From Geosiphon pyriformis (Eukaryota; Glomeromycota; Glomeromycetes; Archaeosporales; Geosiphonaceae), in the NCBI GenBank assembly GCA_016748015.1, contig JAAOMT010000436.1, forward strand, positions 306,091 to 370,090: 64,000 nucleotides of DNA, read 5' to 3'. The notes beneath the pieces are model-generated. The model ran no database searches. It was not told the DNA's origin and saw only the letters and a list, made by a program, of their open reading frames with translations. This document shows positions 44,144-56,496 of this stretch, piece after piece. A program made the translations under genes and the position numbers. Numbering within the stretch: the stretch's first letter is position 1; each line of letters begins with the position of its first letter.

Positions 44144-46095
44144 ATGGAACCAGCGAGTTCATCTGCTGGTGGTTCTGGTTCTGGATCGACTGGGTTGGGG
44201 ATCCGGTCTGGCACCAAAAAAAAGGTGCAAGTTGAAAGTGTCTACTTTCGTGATCTGTCATATAAGAAACCTAGAAAACCTGAGGTTGCTGGTGGAGTTG
44301 TGGATTTGTCTGCTGGCCTTCTGCCAGCTGCTTTGTTACATTCGGGCAATAAAGAATATAAGGTATTTTAAGAAAGTGAAGTTGAAAATGACAAGTCAAG
44401 CATGAGTGGGGTGTCGGATATAGAGAATATGACAAACACTATTGCCGAAAAAACAAGCTATGCAGAATCTGGTAATGATGACAAAATGAACGAGGCTATG
44501 CTGAGAAAAACCCAGACCCGTACTTACGTGCTAGGCAAACCTCTGAAAGCTCCAACATTTGACTCCATGAGTGATAATGAGAATGCGCTTAATCTTCCAT
44601 CTCCAAAAATGTTTAATAGCTCCAATCAGATGCCGTCTGTCAAGTCACGTGTTATGGAAAAGCAAAGCTTCGAGCCAGTAAAATCTTTCGCATTAGATAT
44701 TGAGGTTTCGGCAGTATCTGAGAAGACAAATGTTGATAAGTTAATGGCAATTAAAAAAATCTTTTATCAAATTGATGGATTTGAGAGAGCTTCGACTCCC
44801 TCAAAATTTTCTGACATAATAAGATTTACATTCACTTCTGAATTAAGTTTGGGCAGGACAAAAGATATGGCAATCAATGAAAAAATTATGGTAAATAATG
44901 ATCTCAGAAGAGTAAACAGTCATTCAAATCAGGAGGTGATAATCAAGAAGATCTCTGTTGATCTTCCCAAATTTGCAGTTGAGGTGGTGTTTTCTAAATT
45001 TGGAAAAATTGCGTCAATCAAGATGCAGCTTATTGGTCTTTGGCAAAAGGCCTTGGTGAAATTTGAATCATCGGAGGTAGCTGATTTGGTCACAGCTAGA
45101 TAGTCTGTTCTTGTGGGAAAAGATTCTGTTTGTGTGGCAAAGGTTGTTGATGATAAACAATCATGGGTATCAAGGGATAAGTTTTGGGCTTTGTTGTATA
45201 CTCTTCCAATTGGCACAACTGCTCATGATTTGTCTAAATTGGTGGAGGCTTATGGTGGGAAAACTTGTTTTATAGGCTGTAATCCAACTTTATATGTTTG
45301 TAATCAGTGTGCTGTAATTTGTTTTGAAAGTGAGACTTCCAAATTGGCTGCTATTGGTTTGGTTCTGGCCTTTAAGGGTGTGGGCTTGTGTTGGGCTGGT
45401 TTTTCTTTGGCCAGTTGTGCTCATTGCAAACTGTTTGGTCATACTGCTATTAATTGTTCTGTGAGTAGGGGTCTGGTGGTCATGGGAAATGTGCAGTGAC
45501 TTCTTAAAATAGGGTGCAGTTGGCCAATATTTATAGAAAGAAGCAGGTGCCAATTGTTCGCCCAGTTTCTTTTAGTGGAAAGACATGGGCCCAAGTGGCA
45601 GGCAGCTCTTCCTCTCATGTTGTCTCTTCAGGTGCTTCTGGTGTTGGTTTGATCTCAGGTTCGAATGTTTTCTCAATGGATTTATCCTCGTCTGGTGCCA
45701 TTGATTTGGGTGGTCGACTAGCTGTACTGGAACACTCTATGGAAATTCTCTCAGATCAGGTCTCACTCATTTTAAAGAAATTGAGTTTTGTTGACTTGGT
45801 GTCTTTGGTGCCCCTCCTCTCAGCTCTTCCTTTAGTGTCTTTAACTGCCGTTGTTTCAGATATGGACTTAAGTTTGGCTTTGGATAGTACGTTGTCATCA
45901 TCTGCCTCCTCTCTTCCCAATATTGGTGAGTCATTTGTTGACTTCAGTCCAAGCAGTTCTAAGGTTCTGATTGCCAAGATTAGTGGTTTGAAGTCGAATA
46001 TAATGGCTCTGGAGGCTTTAATTCGCTCAGTTTTAGGTAGATTAGATTATTTGCATTCTGAATCGGGTTTGTCAGCTCTTCCTTTGCCTCAATAA
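44144..46095 (+). pseudogene. LINE ORF1 protein (RRM-like domains, CCHC)
   Basis: Starts MEPASSSAGGSGSG. One frame holds 44144-44371 (stop TAA), 44402-45103 (stop TAG) and 45113-45499 (stop TGA). A shift then leads to 45514-46095. RRM-like folds are at about 44940-45110 (VEVVFSKFGKIASIKMQL) and 45170-45410 (LLYTLPIGTTAHDLSKLVEA). A CCHC knuckle (CAHCKLFGHTAINC) is at 45416-45457. The C-terminal part is Ser-rich, then helical. It would coat element RNA. The stops look like single transitions in a recently active frame. Confidence 0.75.
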
Positions 46096-46096
46096 G

Positions 46097-49000
46097 TAGT
46101 TTGGTTTGGAAATGTGCTACGTGCAACGTTCGGGGTATCAATGTTCCTGTGAAGCAAGCAGATGTTGTTCGTTGGTATGTGAACTCAGGAAACATGGTTT
46201 CTTTTATCACTGAAACAAAGTTGAGGTCCTCTTCTGGGCCATGGGTAAAAGATAAATTTAATGGAGTGTAAATCTTTTCTTTGGGATTAGATAAAGGTTT
46301 TATGGGTGCTGGAGTTGCAATTATTATGAACGTTTCTTTGGCTCGTTATGTATCTAAGGTGGAGGAGATTTCTGGTTGGGTTGTTTCTGTTCGGCTCTTG
46401 TTTAAGAGCAAGCTCTCGGTTACTGTTTTGGGGTTGTATGCTGGTGTCTCTTCTGAGACTAGGTTTGGTCAGGCTTCTGAAGTTAACTCTCTCATTGCAA
46501 AGGCTGTCAACTCCAGCAATTTTGTTATCTTGGGTGGGGACTTTAATGAGAATGGATCTGGTAAAAGTGCTAGTTTCAAGTTTTGTTTGAGTTTGGGTTT
46601 AGTCAATTCATTTGTTGGTTATTATTTGACTGATTCTCATACATGGAGCAATTTAAGAGGGGTTGGAAAAATGATTGATTACATTTTTGTTAGTGGTAAT
46701 TTGTCTTCTGCTGTTGCTGGTCATCAAATTGTTTCTGTTTCAGGTTTCTTTAACACCGATCACAGGGCAGTTGTGGTTTCAGTCAGTTTGGGTGGACTTT
46801 TGGATGTACAATTGAATAGTTTGCACAAGCAGGCAAATAAAGATTGTTGGAAGTTTAAAATCAAGAATGCTGACTGTGCTGGATGGGCTAAGTTTAAGGA
46901 TTTTTCTTCAGCAAAACTCTTGTCTTTGGATGAGGTGTTCTCTGGTGCTGAAATGCGTGGTAATGTGGATGCTATGTGGGCAGTTTTGGTGAGGGCTGTG
47001 GTAGATTCTGCTGATGTGACATTTTTGAGGCATTGGTTTAGTAAATTCGAGTGTTCAAGAAACAAACATTCTTCTAGGTTTTTTGGTCTAGAATTGTTGG
47101 TGGCCAAGATTGTTAAAAAATTTTGCTTGGGTGACTTGCTGGGTACTAATCGTCTTGTGGGTAAATGGTTGACTCTGGATGATGTGAAGACTTGTGCTTT
47201 CAAGGACTTGGTTGGCTCGGAAGTTATATCTGATGTTGTTGTTAGGCATTTGTCATTGGTTCGCAGAGATTATAGGAGGTCGAAGATGTTTGAGTCGAGA
47301 TTGGCTAAGGAAGCTTTGGTTAGGAAAGCAATTAAGAAGCGCATGGATAATTTCTGTTCAGATAAGGGTAGTATGATTAGGAGTGTATTGGAAAAGCCTT
47401 TTCGCAAGGTGGTATTGGATCACTTGATAGTTGATGATAATCTGGTTTTATTGCCTGAAGAGGTGAAGTCAAGCATGGATAAGATAATGGAGGGGTGGAC
47501 AAGGAAATGCTCTGTGCAGTTAATGCTTCCTGATCTTTGGGCTCGTCAGTACGTGCCTTTAGACTATGTTCAGGATGATGCCTTTTCAGGTGTTATGAGT
47601 GCAATCAGTATGGGCGAGTTATTTTCTGTTGTTGGTAGTCTGCCTGATGGCAAGGCTGCTAGTTTGTTTGGTGTTCTTAATAAGTTGTGGAAACATGGTG
47701 GTGAGGTGGTTTTGGGGTGCCTGTTAGTGCTGTTTAATAAGTGTTTGTCTGTTGGTGTGGTGCCTGTTTTGTGGAAGAGGGCTTGGGTGTCAATGATTCC
47801 TAAGCTTTATGACTGGGATGGGGTTCTTACAAACACTCAGCCCATTGCTTTGATTGAGACTGCCAGGAAGATTCTTTCCAAGGTTCTGTCTAATCGTATT
47901 TTAATGGCTTGTAGCAAGTTCAACGTTTTTCAAGATGACAATTTTTTGGTGCTAAAGGGTACATCCACACAATCTCCAGTGTTTGCTGTCAGTTCGGTAA
48001 TTGAGGATACTATTGAGAAGAATAGGGAGTTATGATTGGTTTTACAAGATATGCGGAAAGCTTATGATTCAATTGGATGGCATCATTTAAGGGCTAGTTT
48101 GCAGCGTGTTAAGATGTGTGAGAGGTTCATAAGGTTTTTTGGTGGTATTCATGAGGATAGAGTTAATAGAGTAATGACTGATTTTGGTTTGTCTGGTGGT
48201 TATAAGGTACATAATGGGCTGGATCAGGGTGAGGTCTTTTTACCGCTTCTATAGAGAATTTTTTACGATCCACTTTTGTGTGAGGTTAAGAGGCATGAAC
48301 AATTGTGTGGGTACTGGATTAATACTAAGTTTGTTTCAAAGTCTGGCAGAATTGAGAGCAGTAGTGATTTGACATCATATTTTTTGGCTGATACATTTGT
48401 TGATGATACAATCTGGGTTGGGAATTGTCAGGCTTCTACTTAATATGCTCTGAACATTGCCAGTGAATTTTTTGTAATCAATGATATTTCTATTAACAAT
48501 GAGAAAATGGTAGCTATTCTCATTAATCAGGGTGTTAAAGTTGCTTCACTGAGCATTTGCAGTCAGCTGATTTCTATTGCCAAAAAAAAGGAAGCACATC
48601 GGTATCTAAGTATTTTTCTGTCAACCGAGAGGCTCTCCAAGCCAAGTGTTGTTAAGACTCATGCAGATATGCATTTCTTTATCAATGTTGTGCTTAGGAA
48701 AGCTATTACAGACAAACAGTTCTTCTATCTGGTGTCAGCTGTTTTACAGCCTATTGTTAGCTATTGTATTTAGTTCAGTTTTGTCCCTTTTAATGTTTGT
48801 CACAAGTGTGATGTCTTAATTAGAAAGAATTTTAGGTCTAAGGCTTGTCTCCCCTGTGATTTTCCTGACGCTGCTTTGCATCATCCCTCATTATATGGCC
48901 TGAAGCCTTTTGAGCAGATGCAGTCAGAGGAGAAGGTTGCTGCTCTGATAATGTTCTCTAATGCCTTTGGTATTCTTGGGCGTTTGTTTAAACATAGGTT

Positions 49001-50766
49001 TTTGGATCTGCTGGGCTCCTTTGGATCCTTTGCAGTTTCTGGTCAGGTTGCATGTTAGTCCAGTGAACAATTTTTTGGCTGGGATGGTAAAGATTTTGTT
49101 GGGCAATGAGCTTTCTTTGATAAACAACCTCCTCACTGCATTTCGTAGTCCTGGTTATTTTCCGTTGTCCTCTATTCTTGGAAAGTCTCTGTATTTTGAT
49201 TCGGTCAAATCTTTTAGATGCTTTGGTATCATTTTTGATAATCGGCTTTTTGATAAAAAAGGTGTTTTGTTAGATTGGAAAACTTTTCATCATTGGAAGA
49301 GACTAGATCTGCGTGGCCCTGTGCCTCATTGGTTCTTGGTTTCTTCTGAGTTTTTAAGGAATTAGGGTTGTTCATTTTCTGGTCCTATTGGCTCTGCGAA
49401 AAAGCTTGGTTTGGACATTTTGGAGTCTGGGGAATTTTCTGTGGTAAAAGATGGATTGCATGACATTTGGTCAGACTTTTTTGAAGTTTTTACGGATGGG
49501 TCTTTGAGGAATGCAGGCTCTGCTGAGGTCATCTATGGTGCTGCTGTATACTTTTCAGTCTTGGATAAGAGCATTGGTATTGCTGTTAGTGGCTTTTTGT
49601 CGTCTACTATAGCTGAATTGCAGACTGTTGCTTTGGCTTTGGAGTGTGTTCCTTTTTCAAGTACTGTGGTGTTATGTCTTGACAGCCAGGCTGCTATTGA
49701 TGCATGTGTGTCTGAAATGTCTTTGGTCACTCCTGATTTCCATAATCAATGCTGGCTGGAAAGGCATCATATTTTCAATTTGGTCAGGGATAAGGATCTT
49801 AGTGTGAGTTGGGTTAAGATAAAAAGCCACTCTGGGATTCATGGTAATGTGGAAGCTGACTTGGCTGCTGGGGCTGCCTCTGGATCTTCCTTTTCCCTTT
49901 GTGCCAATGTGCGTGAACATTTTTTGGTTGCTGAGAGTGTTGCTATTTCTGGTAATGCCCGTCATTTTGTTAGGAATATTTTTCAGTCTGTTTGTTGTGC
50001 TTGTTGGGAAGCTGGGCCTGGTTGTGATGTGGTTCCGGACGTGATGATTGGTTGCATAGACTGGGTTGTCACAGCTAAGGTGTGGCATCTTAATTCTCAT
50101 ATGCTCACTGGGTTCACTAGCTGGGTATCCTCAATGCTTCACACTTATATTATGAAGGCCGTGCACAGAAGATTGCTAGTGGCAGTAAGAAAAAGGTTGT
50201 ATAATAAGCACTACCCTAGTGTATTATGTTTGTTTTGTGGTGGGGTGGAGTTCTCTGACCACACTTTTACTTGTGTTCATGAGTCTGGCATTCGTGGTAA
50301 GATTTTGGCTGAGGCTTCTGCCCATTGATCAGCTTTGGCTGGCAGTTCCCCTGCTTTTGCCGTGTTGCAAGTTTTGTTTCAATGTTCCTTTGATGTTGGG
50401 TTGTACACTTTGGTTTGCAAAAAGTTTGTGCTGGGAGAGTGGTATGAGGAAGCTTGCAGTATTTTTGAGGATAGGAAGATGGCAGCTACTCAGATTGTTA
50501 ATTATGTTAGGTTCATGGTTGAGTTACATTGTGCTAAAGCGTGGTTGGCTAGGGCCAGCCACCAGGTAGTGATGGAGAAGGCTAGTCTGGTTTGTGATGG
50601 TGGTGTTGTTTCTGGGCTCTCTTGCAGTGTGTCTTCAGTTTTGTCTGATGGTGTTGTAAGATTGCTTGGTGTGGCCAATTCTTTTGCTGTTAGCTTTGGT
50701 CATCGGAAGCCTTATTGTTTCTTTTTTGGTCTGGGTGGCAATGTACAGGTTATTATAGGTGTGTAG
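46097..50766 (+). pseudogene. LINE ORF2: AP endonuclease, reverse transcriptase, RNase H
   Basis: The endonuclease shows CNVRGIN, ITETK (catalytic Glu), GGDFNENG, TWSN, DYIFVSG and TDHRAVV. The RT shows MIPKLYDWDGVLTN, LQDMRKAYDSIGW (motif A) and FVDDTIWVG (catalytic Asp-Asp kept, near 48395-48425). RNase H (49411-50000) shows VFTDGSLRNAG, ELQTVALALE, LDSQAAID and GNVEADLAAG, its full catalytic set. A Cys-His finger CLFCGGVEFSDHTFTC lies near 50229-50276. Breaks: TAA 46269-46271, TGA 48033-48035 (Trp-type change), frameshifts between 48250 and 49411, TGA 50326-50328. Confidence 0.85.
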
Positions 50767-50805
50767 TGTTGCCTTGTCTGGCCTGAATGGCTAGCCACAT
50801 GTAGA

Positions 50806-50824
50806 AAATGCGTGAATCGCATTT
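50806..50824 (+). other. 3'-UTR stem-loop of the LINE
   Basis: AAATGCG/CGCATTT, 7-bp stem with a 5-nt loop (TGAAT), about 85 bp before the A-rich tail. A degraded copy is visible in the relic at 39960-39985 (AAATG..CATTT). Confidence 0.65.
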
Positions 50825-50907
50825 AGTTTGAGCCTCTTAGTTTGGTTCTATGTACTAGATAGTAATTGGGCTACATTCATTAAATGTGTTAAATAAAAAA
50901 AAAATAA

Positions 50908-50917
50908 TAAAAACAAT
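50908..50917. repeat. LINE target duplication, right (TAAAAACAAT)
   Basis: Identical to 44011-44020. Confidence 0.75.
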
Positions 50918-51560
50918 ATAAAAAACAAATTTTTTTTAATTAACAAAAAAAATTTTAATATTATTTTTGATTATTAAAACTAATTAACAGCCAAAAACAG
51001 TTTTATTAATTTTAAAAGACTTAAAATATACAATAAAATATTATTATAAACTAATAAATTTTAATTTTATATTAAAAACTTTACCAAAAATATTAAAAAG
51101 ATTTAAAATCAATAAATTTTATATAGAAATTAAAACACAAATTTAAAATAAACCAACTTAATATTAGCAGTTTTATTAAATAATAAAATAAAAATTATTT
51201 ATTTAAAAATTTTTAATAATTAATAATTGTTTTTTAAATATTATTAAAACTAATAATGTATTTAAAAAACAAAAAAAGAGAAACTATTTTAGTTTACTTT
51301 TTAAAATAATAACAACAACGACAATAATAATAATAATAATAATATATTATTATTATTATTATTATTATTATTGTTGTTGTTGTTATTGTTATTGTTTTTT
51401 TGAGAAATTTATTTTGATAATATGACTATCAATAAATTCTTATTTTATTAACAAAAATCCAATTGTATTAATTAATATTTTTCTATAAATTTTACATAAG
51501 TGTAAAATGATTTTATGATTTAATTCTTAAAATTGGATTTTAAATTGAATTGCATTTAGC
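50918..51560. other. AT-rich spacer
   Basis: Same AT-rich composition as the DNA left of the LINE; no gene seen. It contains the trinucleotide palindrome at 51309-51390 and then grades into normal sequence. Confidence 0.5.
51309..51390. repeat. trinucleotide palindrome (AAC/AAT)n-(ATT/GTT)n
   Basis: AACAACAACGACAATAAT.. on the left is mirrored by ..ATTATTGTTGTTGTTGTT on the right around a centre near 51346, so the block can fold into a long hairpin. Confidence 0.85.
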
Positions 51561-52223
51561 ATTTATAGGCTGTATGATGACGTATTACCCGAGATGCTGC
51601 AATTAATAAATTGCTCTACATGGCAAAACCACGCGTAATACTCGAGATTTCATTTTATTGATTCTCCTCAGTAATACACACACATTAAAAAAATATGGTT
51701 AGCACAAAGAAATTAAAAATTTCAAGAATTTCATTTCATGCTAATAGGTATCGTACTACTACATGCACATTCGGTAGAACCTATTCGACACCTTCAACTT
51801 TCAACTCGCAGCTCTTTGCTGAGTTTCCCTTGTTGCCTTCCTTTCTTTGGTTTGCAAATCTATAGCACATTTTTGTTGCCTTCTTCCCTCTTTCATTCCC
51901 TCTTTCATTCCCTTTCCACTCACCTTTTACTCACTTTTCGTAAACCAATTTCTTTTCTTGTTTCGTTATCTTCAACACGCTCGTTTCCTCTTATCAAAGT
52001 AAACAAAACATAAACAACGCATATACCCTATCTTTATTTTCTTCCCCTCCATATCTTTTCACTTCTTCCGAGCGTATTTGGATAGAAGTAAATGCTGTGC
52101 ATTTCCTGTTAACGAAATAAGGAACGAAAATCTACCTCGTGCTCAAATTATGATTTAAAAGTCAAAGAGTGTAGAATATAGAAATTTTGTATTTTTTGTA
52201 AATTATTTAAGTAAAATAAAGAA
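51561..52223 (+). promoter_or_regulatory. upstream region of the membrane-protein gene
   Basis: Non-coding, with a long pyrimidine-rich tract (about 51810-52060: repeated TTCCCT, CTTTCATTCC, TTTC). Such CT-rich tracts often lie just upstream of transcribed fungal genes. No defined site was recognised. Confidence 0.4.
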
Positions 52224-55048
52224 ATGGTTTCTCCAGTTTTATTTGATTCGGGTCATCGGCACCTTAAGAGGCAAAAGGGTAAGGATTTTTGTATTTTTTC
52301 TCGTGGCCAAGTACAGCTTTTAGTGGGTGCGCTCTTGAAATATGATATATATTAATACACAAATTTTTTACATTTACAAAAATAGCCACAACTCGTACGA
52401 TTTCAACCTCAACCAAAAAATCGACCTCAACTAACAACTCAAGTTCTCGTGGATCCGCCAATAATGGTGCAGATAAAATACCTACAACGGCAAAAGCCAA
52501 GGCAGAGGGAACTCCTCTTCCAACTAATAATAATAATAATAATAGCAGTAAATTACAACATTCTTCAGCTACATCGAAAATAGACCCAACAAGCTCATCT
52601 GTTTCCACCAAGACCCCTTCTGTAACTGCTGGTGCTTCATCTAACAATTCTAAATCGCCGGGAGGTGGTGCATATGCAGGTATTGGCATAGGTATAATAT
52701 TTGTACTTGGGCTTGTTGGATTGTTCATACGACGTAAAATGAAAGGCGCTTCTCAGTTTAATACACGTAGTACTAATTTTACGACAGATTCTGATGAAAA
52801 ACACAGATGGAACAACGATGGCTCTCCTAGTCATTCACCTGGGATGGGCTCAATAGCTTCTTATAGTAGTCAAAGAGTGTATAGTGATAGTTCTCCCCTT
52901 ATTCAACCAAAGGAGTCTATCACTTACTCAAATGGATCAACAGTTCAATCGCTATTCACAACATATTCCAAACCCGTTCCAATAGAGCCACCAGAAATGA
53001 TTCATGTTAGAAATAGTGTTCACACAAGCGAAATAATTTCCTTTTCTGAACCTGTTACCTATGGAGATATTAGTCTAAACTCTGATCTTATTAAACCTCC
53101 GGCACAGTCTGAAGATATAGTCGATAAAAGTCCTGCCCAAACCAGATTTTCTATACAATGGCTGAAAAGCCAGCCACTGTTTAATTTTGCGAAAAATACT
53201 AGTAATGATCGACACAATTCAGTAAAAAGCAATTTTTCATATCCGCCCCCGAAACTTAACTCGGGATCCAGCAATTTTCCCGATTCGAATGATTCTTGTA
53301 ATTATAAGCGAGTCTCTTCACAATCTTATTTTCTCAAAGTTCAAGATGATGCTTTTAAAACGATTCCTCTGAGTGAAGGCGCCCATATTCCGCCAATTCC
53401 AAGAATTCCTCCTCTTTTCTTTGGCAATGAAGATAGTGAAGACACAATGGATTCTTCGATTAATATCCAAACCTCGGACTCGGAAATCAATCAAACTCAA
53501 GATGATATCATTCGAACTTCGTATGTGGTGCCAATAGATCTTAAAATAGCTCAAAATTCTGAGACCTATAAAGTACCCTTGAATCTGGGAATTTCTCCAA
53601 GTCGTCCTGCTTCACATCCCCTCGATAATTTAGAGGAAGTATTATCTCAGTACAACTTCACTGGAAATGATTCTTTTATTAAAAACACTGTAAACCAACC
53701 GGCATCAGATTCTACTAGCTTTTCCGATTCTACATCAAAACGAAGCTCAAATAATTTGGAAAGATGGTCACAACCACTTTCTATATTATCCATCCCAACC
53801 ACCATCGATGATAATCAAGACGAAGATACATTGACACAGTCCAATCTTACATTAAAGAGAGTTAGGATTCTCGAGAACACAAAACCAATAAAAACCTCAA
53901 TCTTATTGGAGAAATCTAAAAAGGGGAATGGAATTCACCAAAGCCCAGGGATAATTGAGGGACCGAATGTCGATTCTCAAAGCTCAAGTAAAATAAAGAC
54001 GGAGAAAACCGATTCTCAGGTTCCATATAAAATAAACATCGAGAATTCTGGACTTGCAAACCCAAATAATCAAAAAACCGAGAATATCGGATATGGGAAC
54101 TCGGATAAAATTCAAAAACTTCAGAATGTATACCGCCAAAGCTTGGACAAAAAGGTACTAGGAAATGCTGAGCTTGGAAACTTGAATAAAACAGTTAGCT
54201 CGGAAAATGATGAACCTAAATGGAAATCTGATTTAAGAGGTTCAAATAAAAAATCGAATCTTGAAGATGTTCAAAGCCAAGACAAAAAAGATTGGGTTTT
54301 AAATAAACCAAATGGAAAAGTTCCAAAGCCTCTTAATGAGTTAGCTCAAAGAGTAAACAATCTTCCAACATCAACCCCAGTGACACCCACAAGTCCTCGG
54401 CTACCGCCCATTAGAAAACCTACTAATGCGAATGGAATAGTGAATGCAGCGATCAAAAAGTTTGAAGATGTTTCAAATAAGCCACCCCCAATCAAAGATA
54501 ATATCCCTAAAAGATTATCACCAATAATCTCATTAGGAATTAATAAAAACAAAACTTTTGATGTACCTTTACATCGGGATACTTCGCCGAGCCTAAAGAA
54601 TGATAATGGGAATCAAAAACAGCCCTTGTTGGTTTTACCTTCCACCTTGGTAACTTCATCCTATAGAAGCGAATTCGAAGAACCAAGTATCAATCTCAGG
54701 CAATCCCCAACAGAAGGTAATTTTGATTTGAGACTCGAACGAGATTCAGAACCAATAAACAGCATCCCCCCAAATGAATCTCCTACAACTTTCATATCTG
54801 GTCAAGGACCGACGACACCAGATATTAGCATAGAAGCTGATGTTTCCTCTGGAGATTTTTCTCCAAGAAATGATAAATCTGCTGAAACTACTCCATCATC
54901 ATCTACCTCTTTATCCATTGGGACAGAATCTCTCCCGAAGTCACACCGAAATCCAACATTGAGTTTGTTGTCTATATATGATTATTCTGTTTCTGAGAAT
55001 ACAGATAATGATCGAAGTGAGACAGCAAGTGGATATATCGGGTCATAA
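52224..55048 (+). CDS. predicted single-pass membrane protein with large cytoplasmic tail
   Basis: Two exons: 52224-52278 and 52386-55048, with a GTAAGG donor and an ATAG acceptor; the joined frame encodes 905 aa. Residues 1-19 have no clear signal peptide. Residues 20-113 are Ser/Thr/Asn-rich (with an Asn6 run), resembling an extracellular, O-mannosylated region. A membrane helix at about 115-134 (GIGIGIIFVLGLVGLFI) is followed by a basic RRKMK stop-transfer. The 770-residue tail is Ser/Pro-rich and looks disordered, with PPIPRIPPLF and TPVTPTSPRLPP segments that could bind SH3-type domains. The architecture recalls fungal Mid2/Wsc-type sensors, but I find no family motif. The start is chosen because AAAATGG is the last ATG before a workable donor; an upstream exon with a signal peptide cannot be excluded. 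Confidence 0.75.
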
Positions 55049-56496
55049 AAAAATTTTTCATCGTAAATTAAAGGAATAATAGGTTTCACTTTTGAATACC
55101 TGATTAATAGTGATATAGATATATTTAAAATGAATACAATGATCATAATATTATAAACAAGTATTATCATTTTTATTGATTTTTATCGCATCTAAATATA
55201 ATAAGGGCTATGGCTCTCAGCTGAATAAAAAAAATCAATAAACAACTGTCCATAACAGTTGACCGAATTCCAGACAACGCAGAAATTATGAATCTAATTA
55301 TTCCACTATAAAAAGAAACTAGAACGTAATAAAAAAAATTATTTAATCATTCTTTCACCCGTAATTAAATATTGGTCTTTGAATGAGTATCTTAACTATT
55401 TAAAGATCCACTGGTTACAGACCATAATATAACCTACGTACCCTAATATTTTTTTGTGTTCTTTAATAATCTTAATAAACAATTTGACCTTTTTAGGGGT
55501 TTACATACCTCGCGATCGCACTTTAGCCATTTTTACAATAAAAAATTAATCACATCTTCAATTGGAAAGGTAAAAACATCATCTTTTCTCAGCCGGAACA
55601 CCATTTTTCGATGGATTTGAATTTTACGAATTCTTTTCTGATTATCAAAGGTGGAAAAGATTTCTTCCATGAACCTGATTGTCAGAATGATCATTTTTTA
55701 TAACATATAATATATTACGTTTTTAGAACGAAAAAGGTATAAATTTCTTAAAATGGATTTGTAATGATAAAAATTAAGTTAACTGATATTACTTTTATTC
55801 TTGATTACCTTAAAATATAAATTAATTTTTATATTTCAATGAATAATAATAATAATAATAATATATATATTTTTATTGTTTAAAACCTATGATGTAATAA
55901 ACATAGCTCATGCTTTTTTTCTCCACGTGACCAGCCACCTGAGCCAATCAAAACCGCACTATTCTATTTTTAACCATCTAATAATAACAATAATTATTAT
56001 TATTATTAAAAAAAACCAATTAATGTTTATTATATATTTTTATTAAATAATTCACATTGAAAATCATTTATATATTACAAAAAAATTGCTTCCATTTATT
56101 TTGCCCAAAAAGCCAATAAGAATAAAAAAATAAATACAAACAATGAAAGAAAAATCAATCAACCTACAGTTGTAAAGTCATTTGATGATCAACAGGTAAA
56201 GTTTAATTAAGCCAAGCGGCGCAACTAGTTAACTGTAAGTCATACAACAATCATTTAGCTCGGTAAATGTTAGTTTCAAGCTTTAAAAGAGATTTTTTTA
56301 CTCTTATTGGCCCGCTGTAAATTTACAAAAACAGCCAAACTCCTCTATTTTAGTTGCCCTCGCTATTTCACCTTTCTTAGTGTTGCCCGAACAAATAAGA
56401 TAAACGACCTTTCAATACAATATATTTCTCCGTTACTACTCTAAAACAAATTCAATTTAGTAAATAATAGCAAATACTCAAACAAAAAGAATAACC
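55049..56496. other. intergenic region with LINE-tail fragment
   Basis: No gene seen. It includes AT-rich microsatellites (AAT runs at about 55842-55862 and an AAT/ATT palindrome at about 55978-56008). A minus-strand LINE tail fragment is at 55862-55975. The last 100 bases before 56497 are the presumed 5' UTR of the Rab gene. Confidence 0.5.
55862..55975 (-). mobile_element. LINE 3'-tail fragment
   Basis: The minus strand contains GATTGGCTCAGGTGGCTGG then TCACGTGGAGAAAAAAAGCATG, aligning with the 3' UTRs at 41200-41300 (minus) and 50780-50830 (plus). The element-side end runs into an ATT-type microsatellite instead of a poly-A. Confidence 0.5.

Larger units (their letters stand above)
44021..50907 (+). 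mobile_element. near-complete LINE retrotransposon, 6.9 kb
   Basis: 5' UTR 44021-44143 (pyrimidine-rich), ORF1 44144-46095, ORF2 46097-50766, 3' UTR with a hairpin, and an A-rich tail (AAATAAAAAAAAAATAA). Flanked by a perfect 10-bp duplication. G+C is visibly higher than in the surrounding DNA, which marks it as younger. Only a handful of stops and frameshifts break the ORFs. Confidence 0.9.

Noticed and set aside
51738-52013. 91-codon Ser/Phe/Leu-rich plus-strand ORF before the membrane-protein gene
   Set aside because: Translation of a pyrimidine-rich upstream tract; no donor joins it in phase to exon 2 convincingly.
52264-52728. 154-codon minus-strand ORF
   Set aside because: Lies antisense to intron 1 and exon 2 of the membrane-protein gene; its composition mirrors the Ser/Thr/Asn-rich sense frame.
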